From Tubiluchus corallicola (taxonomy: Eukaryota; Priapulida; Priapulimorpha; Priapulimorphida; Tubiluchidae): a stretch of DNA of 60,000 bases. Made by a program: the position numbers and the translations under genes. Shown piece after piece: positions 27,990 to 41,200 of the stretch. The stretch is from the NCBI GenBank assembly GCA_030141605.1, contig JAQGDQ010000311.1, positions 129,001-189,000 of the forward strand. The letters run 5' to 3'. Positions within the stretch are counted from its first letter, which is position 1; every line of letters begins with the position of its first letter. The notes beneath the pieces were generated by a model. That model saw nothing but the letters and a program-made list of their open reading frames with translations. It did no database searches and was not told where the DNA came from.

Positions 27990-30900
27990 CTGTAACAGAC
28001 AATAAAGCACAAGCGTTAACTGCAAGACATAGACAGCAGGATAATGTCAATTAGATATACAGCTATAAGACCAAAAAGCTGTCAACTGCCACACAGCACT
28101 ATCGCTTAGATATACTATAGTGATTTTTAATATTACCAAACATAAAATAGACTAAACGTTCATCCGAATTTTATCTACATCTGCAACAGATAGAAGAACT
28201 CTAAAATCATTATTTATGCAATACATCAATTTAAACAGGTTTTAATAAATGAAGTTTTTGATACAATATGAGCTGCTTAATAACTCACGGTCAATCGCTT
28301 AATTGACTGAAAACCGCCTGGAACGAGCCGCTTCTACCCAAAAGTACATAAAAACTGTCGGTAATTGACTCAAATAATCTGCATAATTGACTCAATATTT
28401 TTGCTTCACATGCTTCAATAAGGCACTTTCGTGTAACTAATAAGCTTTTATGACTTTTTTATCATATTAGTTCACTTTTGTTCTATAATATACATAGAAA
28501 CAGTCATGTTAAGTACCATTTTGTTTGTCCGTTTATCATACGCTAATTATGCTAGCCTAATGGTTTGCTTTGACCTGCCCGTCACTGCAATTAACTTCGT
28601 TACCGAAGAATTTCTGGAAGCTAAGCATTTAATCACTTGCTTAGCAGTTTGCATTTGAAGCTGTGGCTGTCTTTGCCAGAACGTTTAATCAGTTAGATGT
28701 TGCTGTTATGCCAGGGACGCAGGTACGGTACAGTAAGTGTGTCACAATAGCAAGCGGGAGCTTAGGCGAAACTACAGAAGCTACTTGCAGGGAAACATAG
28801 GCACCACCAACAGTTTAAGCACGCCAAGCACTAAATATTTTACGAGAATTTGTGCATCATACAACAACAGATTTTCAACGTTTTTATCATTATGCGAACT
28901 CTGTGAGCCAACTTCTTCACGATAAAATGAAGCAGCAGACTTTGAAGGAATTTTTTGTATTTTTTTGCAAATAAACAAATTTAGAAAAGTATACTCTTTA
29001 ATTTTATTGCTAATTCACTTATATAAATTAACATTTTAAATCTTTTTTCTAATTTTTAACTGCACAAAGGAATTTAGGCATTACTTCGTTTCTAAAATTT
29101 ATTAAAAACCTTTTCAGTGCATAGAAAGCTGGTGATTCATACATAAACCTGTAATACCCATCGGTTAATAGGTTCAGTCGGTTAATTGGGTCAAAACACT
29201 TCGAACCCAAAGTGAGTCTATTAAGCGCCTACTGTATTTGTAAAAAAATGGAACATATTCCAGGTGAACACTAGACTATTTCAATTGACTGTATCCTTAT
29301 GTTCAGTTACAAATTCTACGAAGTAAATAGCACAGAATGAACAGATGCAAACCACTGTCACTAAAATACTACTAAATTAACACCTGACATCCAACAGATG
29401 ATATATCACATTATTATCGTATTGTAACAGCAAGACAACCAAAATCCTGCAGAAGTGAATAAACTTACTCCGTATATCAATGCTCTTTTGTGGACTTCTG
29501 ACATTCCAGATGAGCACATTGGTATCAACCCCTCCACTAGCCAAGTACAGTGAATTTGGACTCCATGCAATACAGTTAACCTTTGCAGAGTGGCTTGACC
29601 AGTCGACATTGTGTAATTTCTAAAGTGAATTATCACTCTCAAAATTAATTTATATTAAATATTAATATAAAAAATTACTCGAGTAAAAAAAAGAATTCAT
29701 AGAAAACAACTAATCAGGACAAAATGTTATGCCCTCATTAAATTTTGCTGTGTCATGGATGACATTGCATACCGGATTTATGTACTAAATATGAATAAGT
29801 CATTTGAAACGGCATGTTTTCACAATACCACACAAAATGTTTAACTAAGCATCCAATAGATGGCAGCACTGTACAGAACTTTTCAATTTTTGAAGTTGTT
29901 TTATTTACCACATAACAGTGAGTTAATACGTGCCCAAAGTAAAAGAAAAAAGTAAGGTCTGCAGATATGAACTGCTCAGGCTAACGATGAAGTAAGATGA
30001 TATGACATAACATAGGTGCAAAACACCTTTAATCGCAACTTTCTTTTTAATAATATATCACCCTGGGAACTCTTGGGCTATACAGTGTAAATGGCTGACG
30101 ATGAAATGGTGTTTGCTATTAGCCTGCCACCTACAGGATTGTCATTAAACATTATTAATGTTAAACAACATGCAACACTAACATGAAATCTCATAGAATT
30201 TCTCTTTCTGACCGGGCATAGTTAGGCAATGAATTAATTCGGCTTACCTGATAACCGGGTACGCTATAGACGATTACTCTCCTATTTTGATCACATGCTC
30301 CCAGGAAAGCTTTACCTGGAGAGTATGCGACATCAGTGATCGCTCCTCCGTGTGCAAGTTCATTCTTTGCTGTCAACGCATCACCCACACCGAGTGCATA
30401 AACATGGACCGTATTATCCTACAGAACAAAATACAAACTTAATCGGTATTTTATCAATAAATGCAGTTTTTATTCTCTCTGCCAACATTAATGGCAGAAA
30501 AGCATGTTTTTATAGCTTTTCTCAACAGTGAATAAAATTCGTATTATGTTGCTTTAAATGTACTGTGAGAAGTCTTCAAGTAGCACAATAACTTTGCTGA
30601 AACATATTAAACATAGATCTCTCTGAACTTCTTATTCAATGTTATATCATAACAAAAGAAAACATCTATGAAACATATGTCTCTCTGAACTTCTCATTCA
30701 ATGTTATATCATAACAGAAGAGAACATCTATTTTCTGTAAAGTTGCTGATAACCTGTGCAGTGGAGCCCCGTAGTCAAAATTAGTGTGGTTCAGAAAATT
30801 TTTAGCCATTGTTTTAATACTGTGTTTTACGAAACAAACATATGTAATTTTAATGTTGTAACTTGTAATTGTAATTTTAAACAAACAAAGATATGAAATT

Positions 30901-32645
30901 TTATACCCAAACTTGATAAAATCCTAAACACAAGAAGCAGAACAATGCATTTTTTACTTGTCAGCTGCAAAGCTAATTTTTCAGATGGTACCGTTCAGAA
31001 TTAAAGTTACATGGATGCATGAGCACAGCAGCCAAACACCACGATGCTGGGGCTGTGAGCGCTCAGCGCTTGATCTGTGAAGCAAACAGTACTAACCCCG
31101 GGCTTCCACACAAGTATAAAGAGAGAACTAAAGAAAAAAGACCTATCATATTGAATATTATCGATAATAATGACTGAAAACAGGGGCCATTACAGTGTGT
31201 AGTGCCACAGTACCTATACAGGAGTCACCATTGAATCTGTGTTAAAACATACTTACAGCACTGCCGCCTACTGCAATATCCGCTTCAGTGTCATTATATG
31301 ATACAGCCGACGGCTCATAGTTCACGGGATATGCCGCCGTGATGCGACCGCCATGCATGATAACAATCTCCTTTGTGCAGGCAACTATGGTCAAACCCTT
31401 CTTAGACGTAACACCTCTGGGCATCGACTCCAACTTCACTTCATATGTACTAAAAATGTTAAAAACAAATAAAATTATGAAAACTGCCTGAAAATAGTGC
31501 AGTATTAAAAACTACAGTCAACCTCGGATATAAGGGACACCTCGGGAGCGGAAAAAATCGTCCCTTGTATCCGATGTCCCTTATAGTCAAAGTTGAGTCA
31601 AACCGAGGATGTATAAAGATCTGTACTTTTCTCTACTTTTACCCATGTTTTTATGGATTATTGCTACACATTTAGTGCAAACGGTATGTAAGAAGCTCCC
31701 TCAGTGATGCTAGATGTATGTGACTGTGTAAACCGAGCTGTTCAAAGGCCGAGTTTGCAAAAAACTGTGGGTAAAAATCAATCAATTTTGCTTTGATCAT
31801 AGGGTCCCTGATATGCGAGGTAATTTACCTGGGTTTCTATTACGCGGGACCTGAAGATATCGTCCCTTATAACCGAAAGTCTCTTATATCCGAGTACCTT
31901 ATATACGAATACTTACGTAGGACAACGTTACGAAAAATTGGGATCAGTGTTGGTGGTCCCTTATAAGCGAATGTCTCTTATAAGCGAGTACCTTATACCC
32001 GAAGTTGACTGTAAATATTGCTTAATAGTCGTCAAATAGCACATCAGAGCTTAATACAAAATTTTAGAAGGATCTCTTTCTCATTTTTCCTACTGGCTTT
32101 GCTGGCCCTTAATTACCCTTTTAACTTTTAGATGAGAAATGTAATCCTCAAAAGTAAGATGCTAGCAATCTCAAAATGTTGCAAATTGACAATTAATTCA
32201 GTGGGGTGACGAAGGTGATCGATAAAGGAATTGAACTAACAAATCTAGTGTGTTGCAGACATTGTCAATTTTCAAACTTTCTTAATTATTCAACAAACAA
32301 AAGTGAGTACATTAAATATTAAAATCACCATATATTAAGTTTTGGTGATTGCTGAATAGGGCCAACAAGTTCAGCAAGATTAGTAACTAATTTGCAACTA
32401 ACTTGTTTTATTATCAGTTTGCTATTAATCCTTTACAAGATAATATATCATCAGAATGTGACATAAGCACCAATTTGTGTTGCAAAATCAGCAGGTTCGT
32501 CAGATTTTAATTATTTGTGTTCTACCGTTTTCTATTTTCACAAACTACAAGCTGTACCATTTGCTTTTACTCAATCACTACACTGTGTAGTATTAACTTC
32601 GATGCACTAAAGTTGGCAAACGACGTATGCAAGGCAAAAACACAA

Positions 32646-32738
<93 letters not shown>

Positions 32739-35145
32739 GACAGAGGCAGAGACAGAGAGAGGGGGAGAGAAAGGGAAAAGGAGGGAGGGGAAGGGAAAGG
32801 AGCCGAGAAAACAGTGGACTAGAGAAAGGAAAAGAGAGAGAAAACAAGGTTACCACAGATTTTGTTTATTAAATGCCAAACTTATATATAAAAATGCTTA
32901 ACTGAAAATAATTTTGCCAGCCAATGAAAGAGATTTTGTTAGTTATTTGAATTGCTTTATTTCCTAAAAATCTTCAACTTCCAAAATAAAGTAGCAAAGG
33001 ATTTATTGTTAGCAAAAGTTTTAGAAATAACACAGGCATGGCTAGAAAAAAAAACAATAAGTAAATGGGAAATTTGGCTACACAGCTTACCTCCAACGTT
33101 GCGCTGATATGCTATTAAACCTAACAGTATCATCCATGGAACATGTCAGCACATCATCCCCATCGACGGCCATTTTCATGATCTGATTACTGTGAGGTTT
33201 CCCGGCCAATGGCGACACACCACCACCAAAAGCATTCCAACACAGTGAACTCATTAAGGAAATTACAAACTTTCCAGACATGAGATAACCGACTCATTAA
33301 ATAATGATGATAGTTTATTTGTTCTTAATCAATAAGCCTAGAAATAATGAAGTTGAACTCAAATCAAAATGTATTTAACTCCTGTTGTTGATTAAAAGCG
33401 TTATTGACCCAAATTGTTTTTATCATTTCATAACAATTTTCACCTGTATTTCACATAAAATCTAAATGCAATTTTTAGTTTAATCAAGATTGACTTTATT
33501 TTGTTGCCCGCTAATTAAACTACATGTATATTCTTTTCTCTGGATTATATAGCTAATGTCATAATTTAAAAAATTACTAATGTTTCCTAAATTAAACTGA
33601 TAACATTAATGCCCACCAGTATCTAAAAAATCTCTTTATCTATATTCGGTAAAGGATAGCAGACTAGGCGACTTTCCTTTCTCTAGTTCTAGATCTATCT
33701 ATACATTTTAACCATTCTTTAAAACTTATTAGAGATTCTTTTATTAATCATGTTTTATTGTAGCATTATAAAGAGATAAATAAATTAAAATTGAATTGAA
33801 TTGAAATGCATTCTTATGTAAAATCAAACCATCGCCGTGAGATACCTGTGACACAGGATAGAGTACATGTTATTACAACCTAACTCTTCTCATCGGAGAT
33901 ACCTGTGACACAGGATAGAGTACATGTTATTACAACCTAACTCTTCTCGTCTCGAGATACCTGTGACACAGGATAGAGTACATGTTATTACAACCTAACT
34001 CTTCTCATCGGAGATACCTGTGACACAGGATAGAGTACATGTTATTACAACCTAACTCTTCTCGTCTCGAGATACCTGTGACACAGGATAGAGTACATGT
34101 TATTACAACCTAACTCTTCTCGTCGTGAGATACCTGTGACACAGGATAGAGTACATGTTATTACAACCTAACTCTTCTCGTCTCGAGATACCTGTGACAC
34201 AGGATAGAGTACATGTTATTACAACCTAACTCTTCTCGTCTTGAGATACCTGTGACCCAGGATAGAGTACATGTTATTACAACCTAACTCTTCTCATCGT
34301 GAGATACCTGTGACACAGGATAGAGTACATGTTATTACAACCTAACTCTTCTCATCGTGAGATACCTGTGACACACGATAGAGTACATGTTATTACAACC
34401 TAACTCTTCTCATCGTGAGATACCTGTGACACACGATAGAGTACATGTTATTACAACCTAACTCTTCTCATCGTGAGATACCTGTGACACAGGATAGAGT
34501 ACATGTTATTACAACCTAACTCTTCTCGTCGTGAGATACCTGTGACACAGGATAGACTAGAGTACATGTTATTACAACCTAACTCTTCATCACACAAAAC
34601 ATCTAGTGTCATTTTAAACACTAAAACTTGGAATCATGTACAAACACCTACCTATACATCCTAATATCAAAACACTGTCTAACCTAGGTAATTAGACACA
34701 CTTATATTGGTTCATGTATTTAAATTGCTTTAGCAAGGTATTGTGTGGTCTCAGCAGCTTATCTCAACCACTTCCTAAATTTGCTTGACTATCGTTTAAA
34801 ATAACCAAGAATGTAAAGCGAGAGATTCAATGCAAAATGAAAAGTGGAATGAATATTTTCATGCACTAAATTAAACTTTAGTAAATACGTAATATTGCAC
34901 TCTAAAACAATGGAAGAAACCCAATGTTAAAACACAGAAAAAAGGATATTTACAATACCATCCTGGCTGCCTGAAAATATGATTGATTTATCTTCTGATA
35001 TGGCAAGTGATGTTATTGTTTTATTGTGACCCTGCAAAAGATAAGAATGCCATACTAACAACGACTTACAGGTCAAGTACAAATTACTCCGGCAACTGTG
35101 CACCGAACTAGCAATGCCACGAAATTGCTGATTTTATGTTGTTGT

Positions 35146-35177
<32 letters not shown>

Positions 35178-35199
35178 TTGTTGTTATTGTTGTTGTTGT

Positions 35200-35231
<32 letters not shown>

Positions 35232-38200
35232 TTATTGCTGTTGTTGTTGTTGCTGCTGCTGTTGTTGATGCTGCTGTTGTTGTTGTTGTTGCTGCTGTTG
35301 TTGTTGTCGTTGTTGTTGATGCTGTTGTTGTTGTTGTTGTCGTCATCGTCGCTGCTGCTGCTGTTGCTGTTGTTGTTGTTGCTGTAATCAAGCAACTTTA
35401 GATGAAATTCACAGTTAATTCAATTTAAATTAAATTTGCATGGTTATGCATGACCTGCGTAAAAGTACAAGTATTTTGGTGGACACATCATAATTTAAAA
35501 GTATTACATGAAGGTCAAGTCAATTTTTTTCAAATCTTAATCTAATCCTAAACACGATTCAATAGTCTAATTAATGATTACGTCAAAGTCATTTTTAGGT
35601 TTTTAAAATGTTGTACAGACAAAGTTGAGATATTTTTCAAACGATCGTAGGCATTTCTTATAACAAGATTTTGAAACCTTAAACAAAAAAATCAAAGTAA
35701 TAAGGGTTAACTATAGGAAAATGCAGGAACAAGGTTCTTTACCGAGAGATACGGTTAAAATGCACTAGAAAACAAACGTCTGGAGACTACGGTGACTTGG
35801 TCATGACAGAATTCAAGGATTAGTACAGAGTTAGAAAACCTGTAGGCATTAATAAGAGCGACTAACAACATTGGATGGAAGAACGCTGTTACAACATATC
35901 GCAAGCTAAACAAAATCACGATAAACTTAAAATGTAATATTTTTATTCCAAGTGACACACGTTTCAATACGTCAAATGATTATTAGCAAAATGTAGAAGA
36001 CCCACGATCATGACCCCCCAGCTTACAGATTATCCACCTTCCAAACAATGCAATGGAGAGACTTAAACAAAGCTTCAAGATGCTTGTGAGTATACAGCCT
36101 ATTTCTGATTCAAAAATCATTATAAATGACAGGAAAACAAAAGCTAAAAACCTCGCAGTGACCTGTGGAGCGTGTGAACCTCCAGGTCTTCTTGTTTCAA
36201 ATTTGAAAATAACAATTTTGATAATAGTGTATAACGTGCGGACGTACCTTTACAATAAAATTTGGTGCTCCTGGTACATTTCGGTCCAAATAATTTAAGT
36301 AACCTGATAAAGACACAGAAATCATAATGTTTCCTTGCCAAAGGCATCCAACTTGCATATCTTCAACTGCTGTACCGAATGAGTACTGCCTAAGAAAAAG
36401 CAATCACCCCGTATTACTAAATGTATAGCAAAACTGCATTCAATGATTTTATGTATGGAATATTAGAAGTACAGCGATACCTCGAGATACAAAATTAATT
36501 CGTTCCGGAGGGGCTTTTGTATCTTAGAATTTTCGCATTATGAAACAAGATTTATCCTATAAATGGCGTAATTCATTCACCCCCACCCCCCCGGAAAACA
36601 GTCGTATAAAGTGTAAATACTTTACCCACCCGAAAGAAATATGTTCATTAATGACCGATTGTCGAAGGGTTTCGCTCATACTCCCCTGTGCTCTTAAATG
36701 CATGCCAATTTCATATTTAGCTATAATTTCCAGATTTGTTTCCATCAACATCATCCTTTTCTTCTAATCACTGCCGCTGGCACTTGCTTTTTTCAGACCC
36801 GTGGTTATTGAATGTGTTCACATGAGATAAGAGCACAACAATGCGTTCACGTGATGCTACAACATGCATTCTGGGAGGACCGCTGTCGGGCGGCACTTTC
36901 GGTTTTCGCTTTCCTATCTTGAATATTTTTTTGTTAAATGGGACGGAAATTTCTCCGAAGCCCGATTCGTATTCTGAATTTTTCGTGTAATAGGGCTTTC
37001 ATAAGTCAAGGTTCCACTGTAAAACTACTTTCATATTGAAGAGATCCTAAAAATGAAGGTAGTTTAAGCCGCACATAAAACATGGCCTTGTACCAGTGCA
37101 TCTTGAAACTAAAAACAAAATTTTTAGTAACCAAAATATTACAGTGGAACTGGCACCTAACTAATAAACTCTAAGGTACTAGACTGACACAGGTGTCTTA
37201 GCCAAAATTCAAATGTTGCATACACATCTTCATATCGATGAGAAGTGCTGCTATGGCAGAAAAAACCACTCAGAAGCAGATTTTCAAATGCTATCTATCC
37301 ATTTATAAAACGAGTCTATCATTGCACAACTTCGCAGTCGAATACAAACAGTGACTGCATAGATATTTCCTTCACCAATACAGACAATAAAGGCTTGTAA
37401 TGCTGCCACTTAATATAGAAAAAACTCATCTGGTTAGCTGACTTCGTTTCAAGTATAGAACAATATTCCTAAAAGTTTTCAAATGCAAAGTCAGTTATTG
37501 AAATAATGTTCTGTAGACTAATTCAGTCAAAAAAATCTAAAAACTATTTATGGAATTTTGGATCCGACTTGAGTAACTATAGATTTAGAAATGCTATAAG
37601 CTTACTGTATCAGCATGTTACTTTCCGCCTGCCAAAGTTTTGCTGTTTTGTCTCCTGAAACAGTTAATAACTCTTTGCTATCGGGACTCCATGCGACCTG
37701 CAACAAAACAAGTGTAGCTGATCAGCACTGACTTCTGTGTGATGAAGATTTATGCATTCATGATGCTACATGAAAGTTCTTTCATCAGACGACAATAATT
37801 TTCGATTAACAAATAAAAAACAATAAAGCAGTCAGGATAAGAAGGTACTTTTTATACTTAATTTCAAGTGCACAATTAACAGGACTTTGGTTCATCTAGC
37901 AGAGTCTCAGATTTATTCTTGAAAACAGTGTGTTTTGCCTGAAATTTCAATTATTGGTTAACTATATAAATGCTCCTGCAGTCAACTATCAAATTCTGTG
38001 CCAATGTCCGACTTGCTTAACTTTGGAGTAGTTGCAGCCAGAAATGCACTAAAAGCATACAGAAGTGGTGTAACTACCAATGTCTTCGAATGCACCAATT
38101 CTTGGCATGTTTGAACTTTGATTAGTAATAACTAAACTGAAATTAACGAAGTCGTTTTCAGTCAATACTACAGCATTGGTTGCAAATTTTAATGTAACAC

Positions 38201-41200
38201 TCATATTCTCAAACATGTTAAAACAAGAAATTTAGTGTGTTTAGAATAAACAAAGCACACTGTTTAGTACCACCTAAAAAAGTCTCAAAATCTTTCTTGA
38301 CATGTTCAGCTAAATTTCACCTAGCTATCTCCTTAAATGTTCAGCTAGCCCATTAAATGTACAGCTAGCCCATTAAATGTACAGCTAGCCCATTAAATGT
38401 CCAGCTAGCTCATTAAATGTTCAGCTAGCCCGTTAAATGTTCAGCTAGCCCGTTAAATGTTCAGCTAGCCTGCACCCACCATGTTTGTTTTGCTTGTTTC
38501 ACCTCTTTTCATAACCTCTAATACCATCACCAGTTAGCGAGCTGCTTCTCTCAGCGTGTAAACAAACCATGCGCAACCCAAACTTCTAGTACGTCGTGAA
38601 AGACTTTTAGAAGTATATTATTCAAGACTTCAAGAAATGACGAGCAAATTGGTGTGAGTAAAGATGTTCACACAATTTAATGTGAATTTTCTGCGGCACA
38701 ATCACCAGATTTACTAAAACAAACTTGATCGAATGTACAGCGATGTACTCAGCCGAAATGAATCTAGTCAAATTCACTAATACAGTGAAAAGGGATTATG
38801 CTACAAATGTTTGTCAACAACTTATAACAAAGCATGTATAACACTCAGCATTTTCCTCTTAAATAGTAATTTCCTAGTAAATTTGAAACATAATAAAAGA
38901 TAATACACAACCATAAAGCTGTTTCAAATAAACTACTTAACACCATAATAAAAGCTGGCTAGTGTTTTTCGATACTCGGTGATCACAGTAACTTACACCA
39001 TAAATGCCTCCGCTGTGAGCAGTAGGTGTGCCTATTTCGTGTTTCAGTGCACCTGTTTTGCCGTCGTAAAGAAAACACTTCCCATCGGCACCGCCTGTGG
39101 CAAAATGAGCGCCATCTGGTGAGAATCGTACTGTGTTGACAAATCGTGTGTGATCCTGCAACAAAGTAATTCATTCTAGGTGAGATCGCTGTATTAGAAA
39201 ATTGTTGAAAGATGCTACTATGAAAAAGAATACATTGCAGAATTACCGTGTATACGTGTTTACAAGTCGACCTTATGTACAAGCCGATGTGCATTTTAAG
39301 ACCAAAAATTGCATCATTTTATATATTACCTGAGTACAAGTCGACCATAAAATATTAAGATCTTCCAGAGTAAATGATGTCAATAATGGCCGAGTAATAA
39401 ATCAATAGCCTACTGCGTTAGTGTGGTCCTGCAGAAGCCGACAGGCGGTAGCAGTTGCACAACATTGGCGATTGCCATGTTCTGAACGGGTGCTCCGTCG
39501 CTAGTTTATTTTACTGATAATAAATAAATTTTACCGATAATAAATAAATAAAATTGAGTTACGCGATTTTGAGTTACGTGGAGTTTACTGTATTACTTTT
39601 GCACTTACGTTAACCTTTGTATCAAGACTAAACGCCCGACTAACAAATCGTTCTACTTCAAAATTGACACATACCTGTTCACTAAGTGAAAATTTGAAAG
39701 GTGGTCCCTCGTAAAAGTTAACCTGGTTATCCTCGCTGGCAGTGACAATGCGGAACGGTCTGGCTTGTCGGTAGTCGACAGAATTGATGGGTTTCGAATG
39801 GCCGATGATTTCTCCCACAGATGACCCCGTCTCGACAAGAAACACTCGTCCGTAGCTGAAATAAAACTGCTTGCATAGAAGCTACCTAAATATTGTAATT
39901 GCATTTTGATGTTGCATGTTTGTTGTGGAGATTGCTGACATCAATTAGAATTACATAGAACATCGTAGAATGTTCCGTCGGAATGACCACCTTACCGTCT
40001 GGATTGTTCTCAAACATTTGTTCTGGAAGTTTCTACAGCGCGCTATATAAGGAAAAGCAGGCCGCCGACACGAGAGCACACAGATTTAACACGGACTTAT
40101 ACTTGTATACTAACATTTTCAGATATACTTAAACGTTTTCCAGATTTTCACGTTTATAGTAATCGTTTCTCGTTCCTTCATACTTTTGTGTAGTAGAATT
40201 CTTGCTAAATAAAGTAGTTTTATTTTACGGCGTGTTTTCTGGCTTTCTCTACGAGCCTTCCGAGAGAAACAAAACACAACAATGTTCTAACTATGAAGAC
40301 ATCCAGGTAAACACTAAATCAGCTGCTAATATTATGCTTTATCCAATATTTGTCCGTAGTGTCTGTTCTATAGCGTTTATGACCTGCATTCAAAAATTGT
40401 ACCACAGCACTTCGCGTATCTTAAAATTCTGTTGAATAACACAATTAGCACAGTTAATTGAAAAACAGGCCTAACATATGTCCCAAGATGTTATCAATAC
40501 CAAGCCTAGTTTATAATATTTCCTATTGATGGAAAATGTCAATGTTACATCACTGCAATCCATTGAAGTAAAGAATGTAAAATTAAAATAAAGCATAATA
40601 GCAATCTAATCATGTATTACAAGTTGAACCAGTTGATCATGTAACACAGCGTCACAAAATTGCACCATGTTATGCTTTGGGTTGTTACGTTTGATAAATT
40701 AAATGAAATACTTCTGCCTGAAAACCTTAATATAGCTGCCTTAGGAACTAATGATCTGTTGAAGTTGTTATTATTCGGTAAAGATGAATTTAACTATGTT
40801 GCTAACTGTAAAAGATTCCAATGCATACATGACTTTATATTACGTACTAAACGCATCCAGTAGTTTCCAGTGATATGAAATGCATCAGTCTTAAATATTC
40901 GTACATTAATATTTTCTAACCGTCATTTTCTACTAATGTCTAAAGCAATCTAGTAGTAAAACTTGTCAGCTTGTGTAGTTATAGTCAATTCTTACTGTAA
41001 ATGTTCTTGTAAATAGTGTATAAAGTCTGTTGTGGTGAGGATCCTAAATCATGTTGTTCAAACTGTCAGATCCAATCCTAAATAAATTATGTTTAACTAA
41101 AATTGCACCAAACAAAAAACTGAAATCACACATACCTGTCTCTTCCTTCCCCAGCGACGACCATTCTCTGGTTGTCCGGAGACCAAGAAATATCTTTGAT

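Larger units (their letters stand above)
33245..34949 (-). other. WDR1: Minor-class (U12-type) AT–AC intron, WDR1 intron 9
   Basis: The transcript-strand intron starts ATATCCTTT (34949 downward), which equals the U12 AT–AC donor consensus. It has the branch-site motif TTCCTTAAT at 33253–33261, matching UUCCUURAY, and ends in AC at 33245–33246. The branch A to splice-site distance is about 9–10 nt, typical of U12 introns. Joining here yields DGIVMCWN, the same length as the family core DGHINYWD. The only in-frame GT–AG alternative I found (GGTATT/GTAAAT to GGAAAG/TTTG) inserts several extra residues in this strand. The intron also contains a 13-copy minisatellite and a possible LINE tail. Confidence 0.85.

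Noticed and set aside
32517-32872. Arg/Glu- and Ser/Leu-rich ORFs
   Set aside because: Readings of a (GA)n microsatellite in WDR1 intron 10.
33839-34588. CRISPR-like regular repeats
   Set aside because: Units are contiguous direct repeats without unique spacers, in an animal intron; a minisatellite explains them. The same holds for the arrays at 2683, 12712 and 38331.
35108-35395. Poly-Asn / poly-Leu ORFs
   Set aside because: Triplet-repeat artefacts inside WDR1 intron 8.
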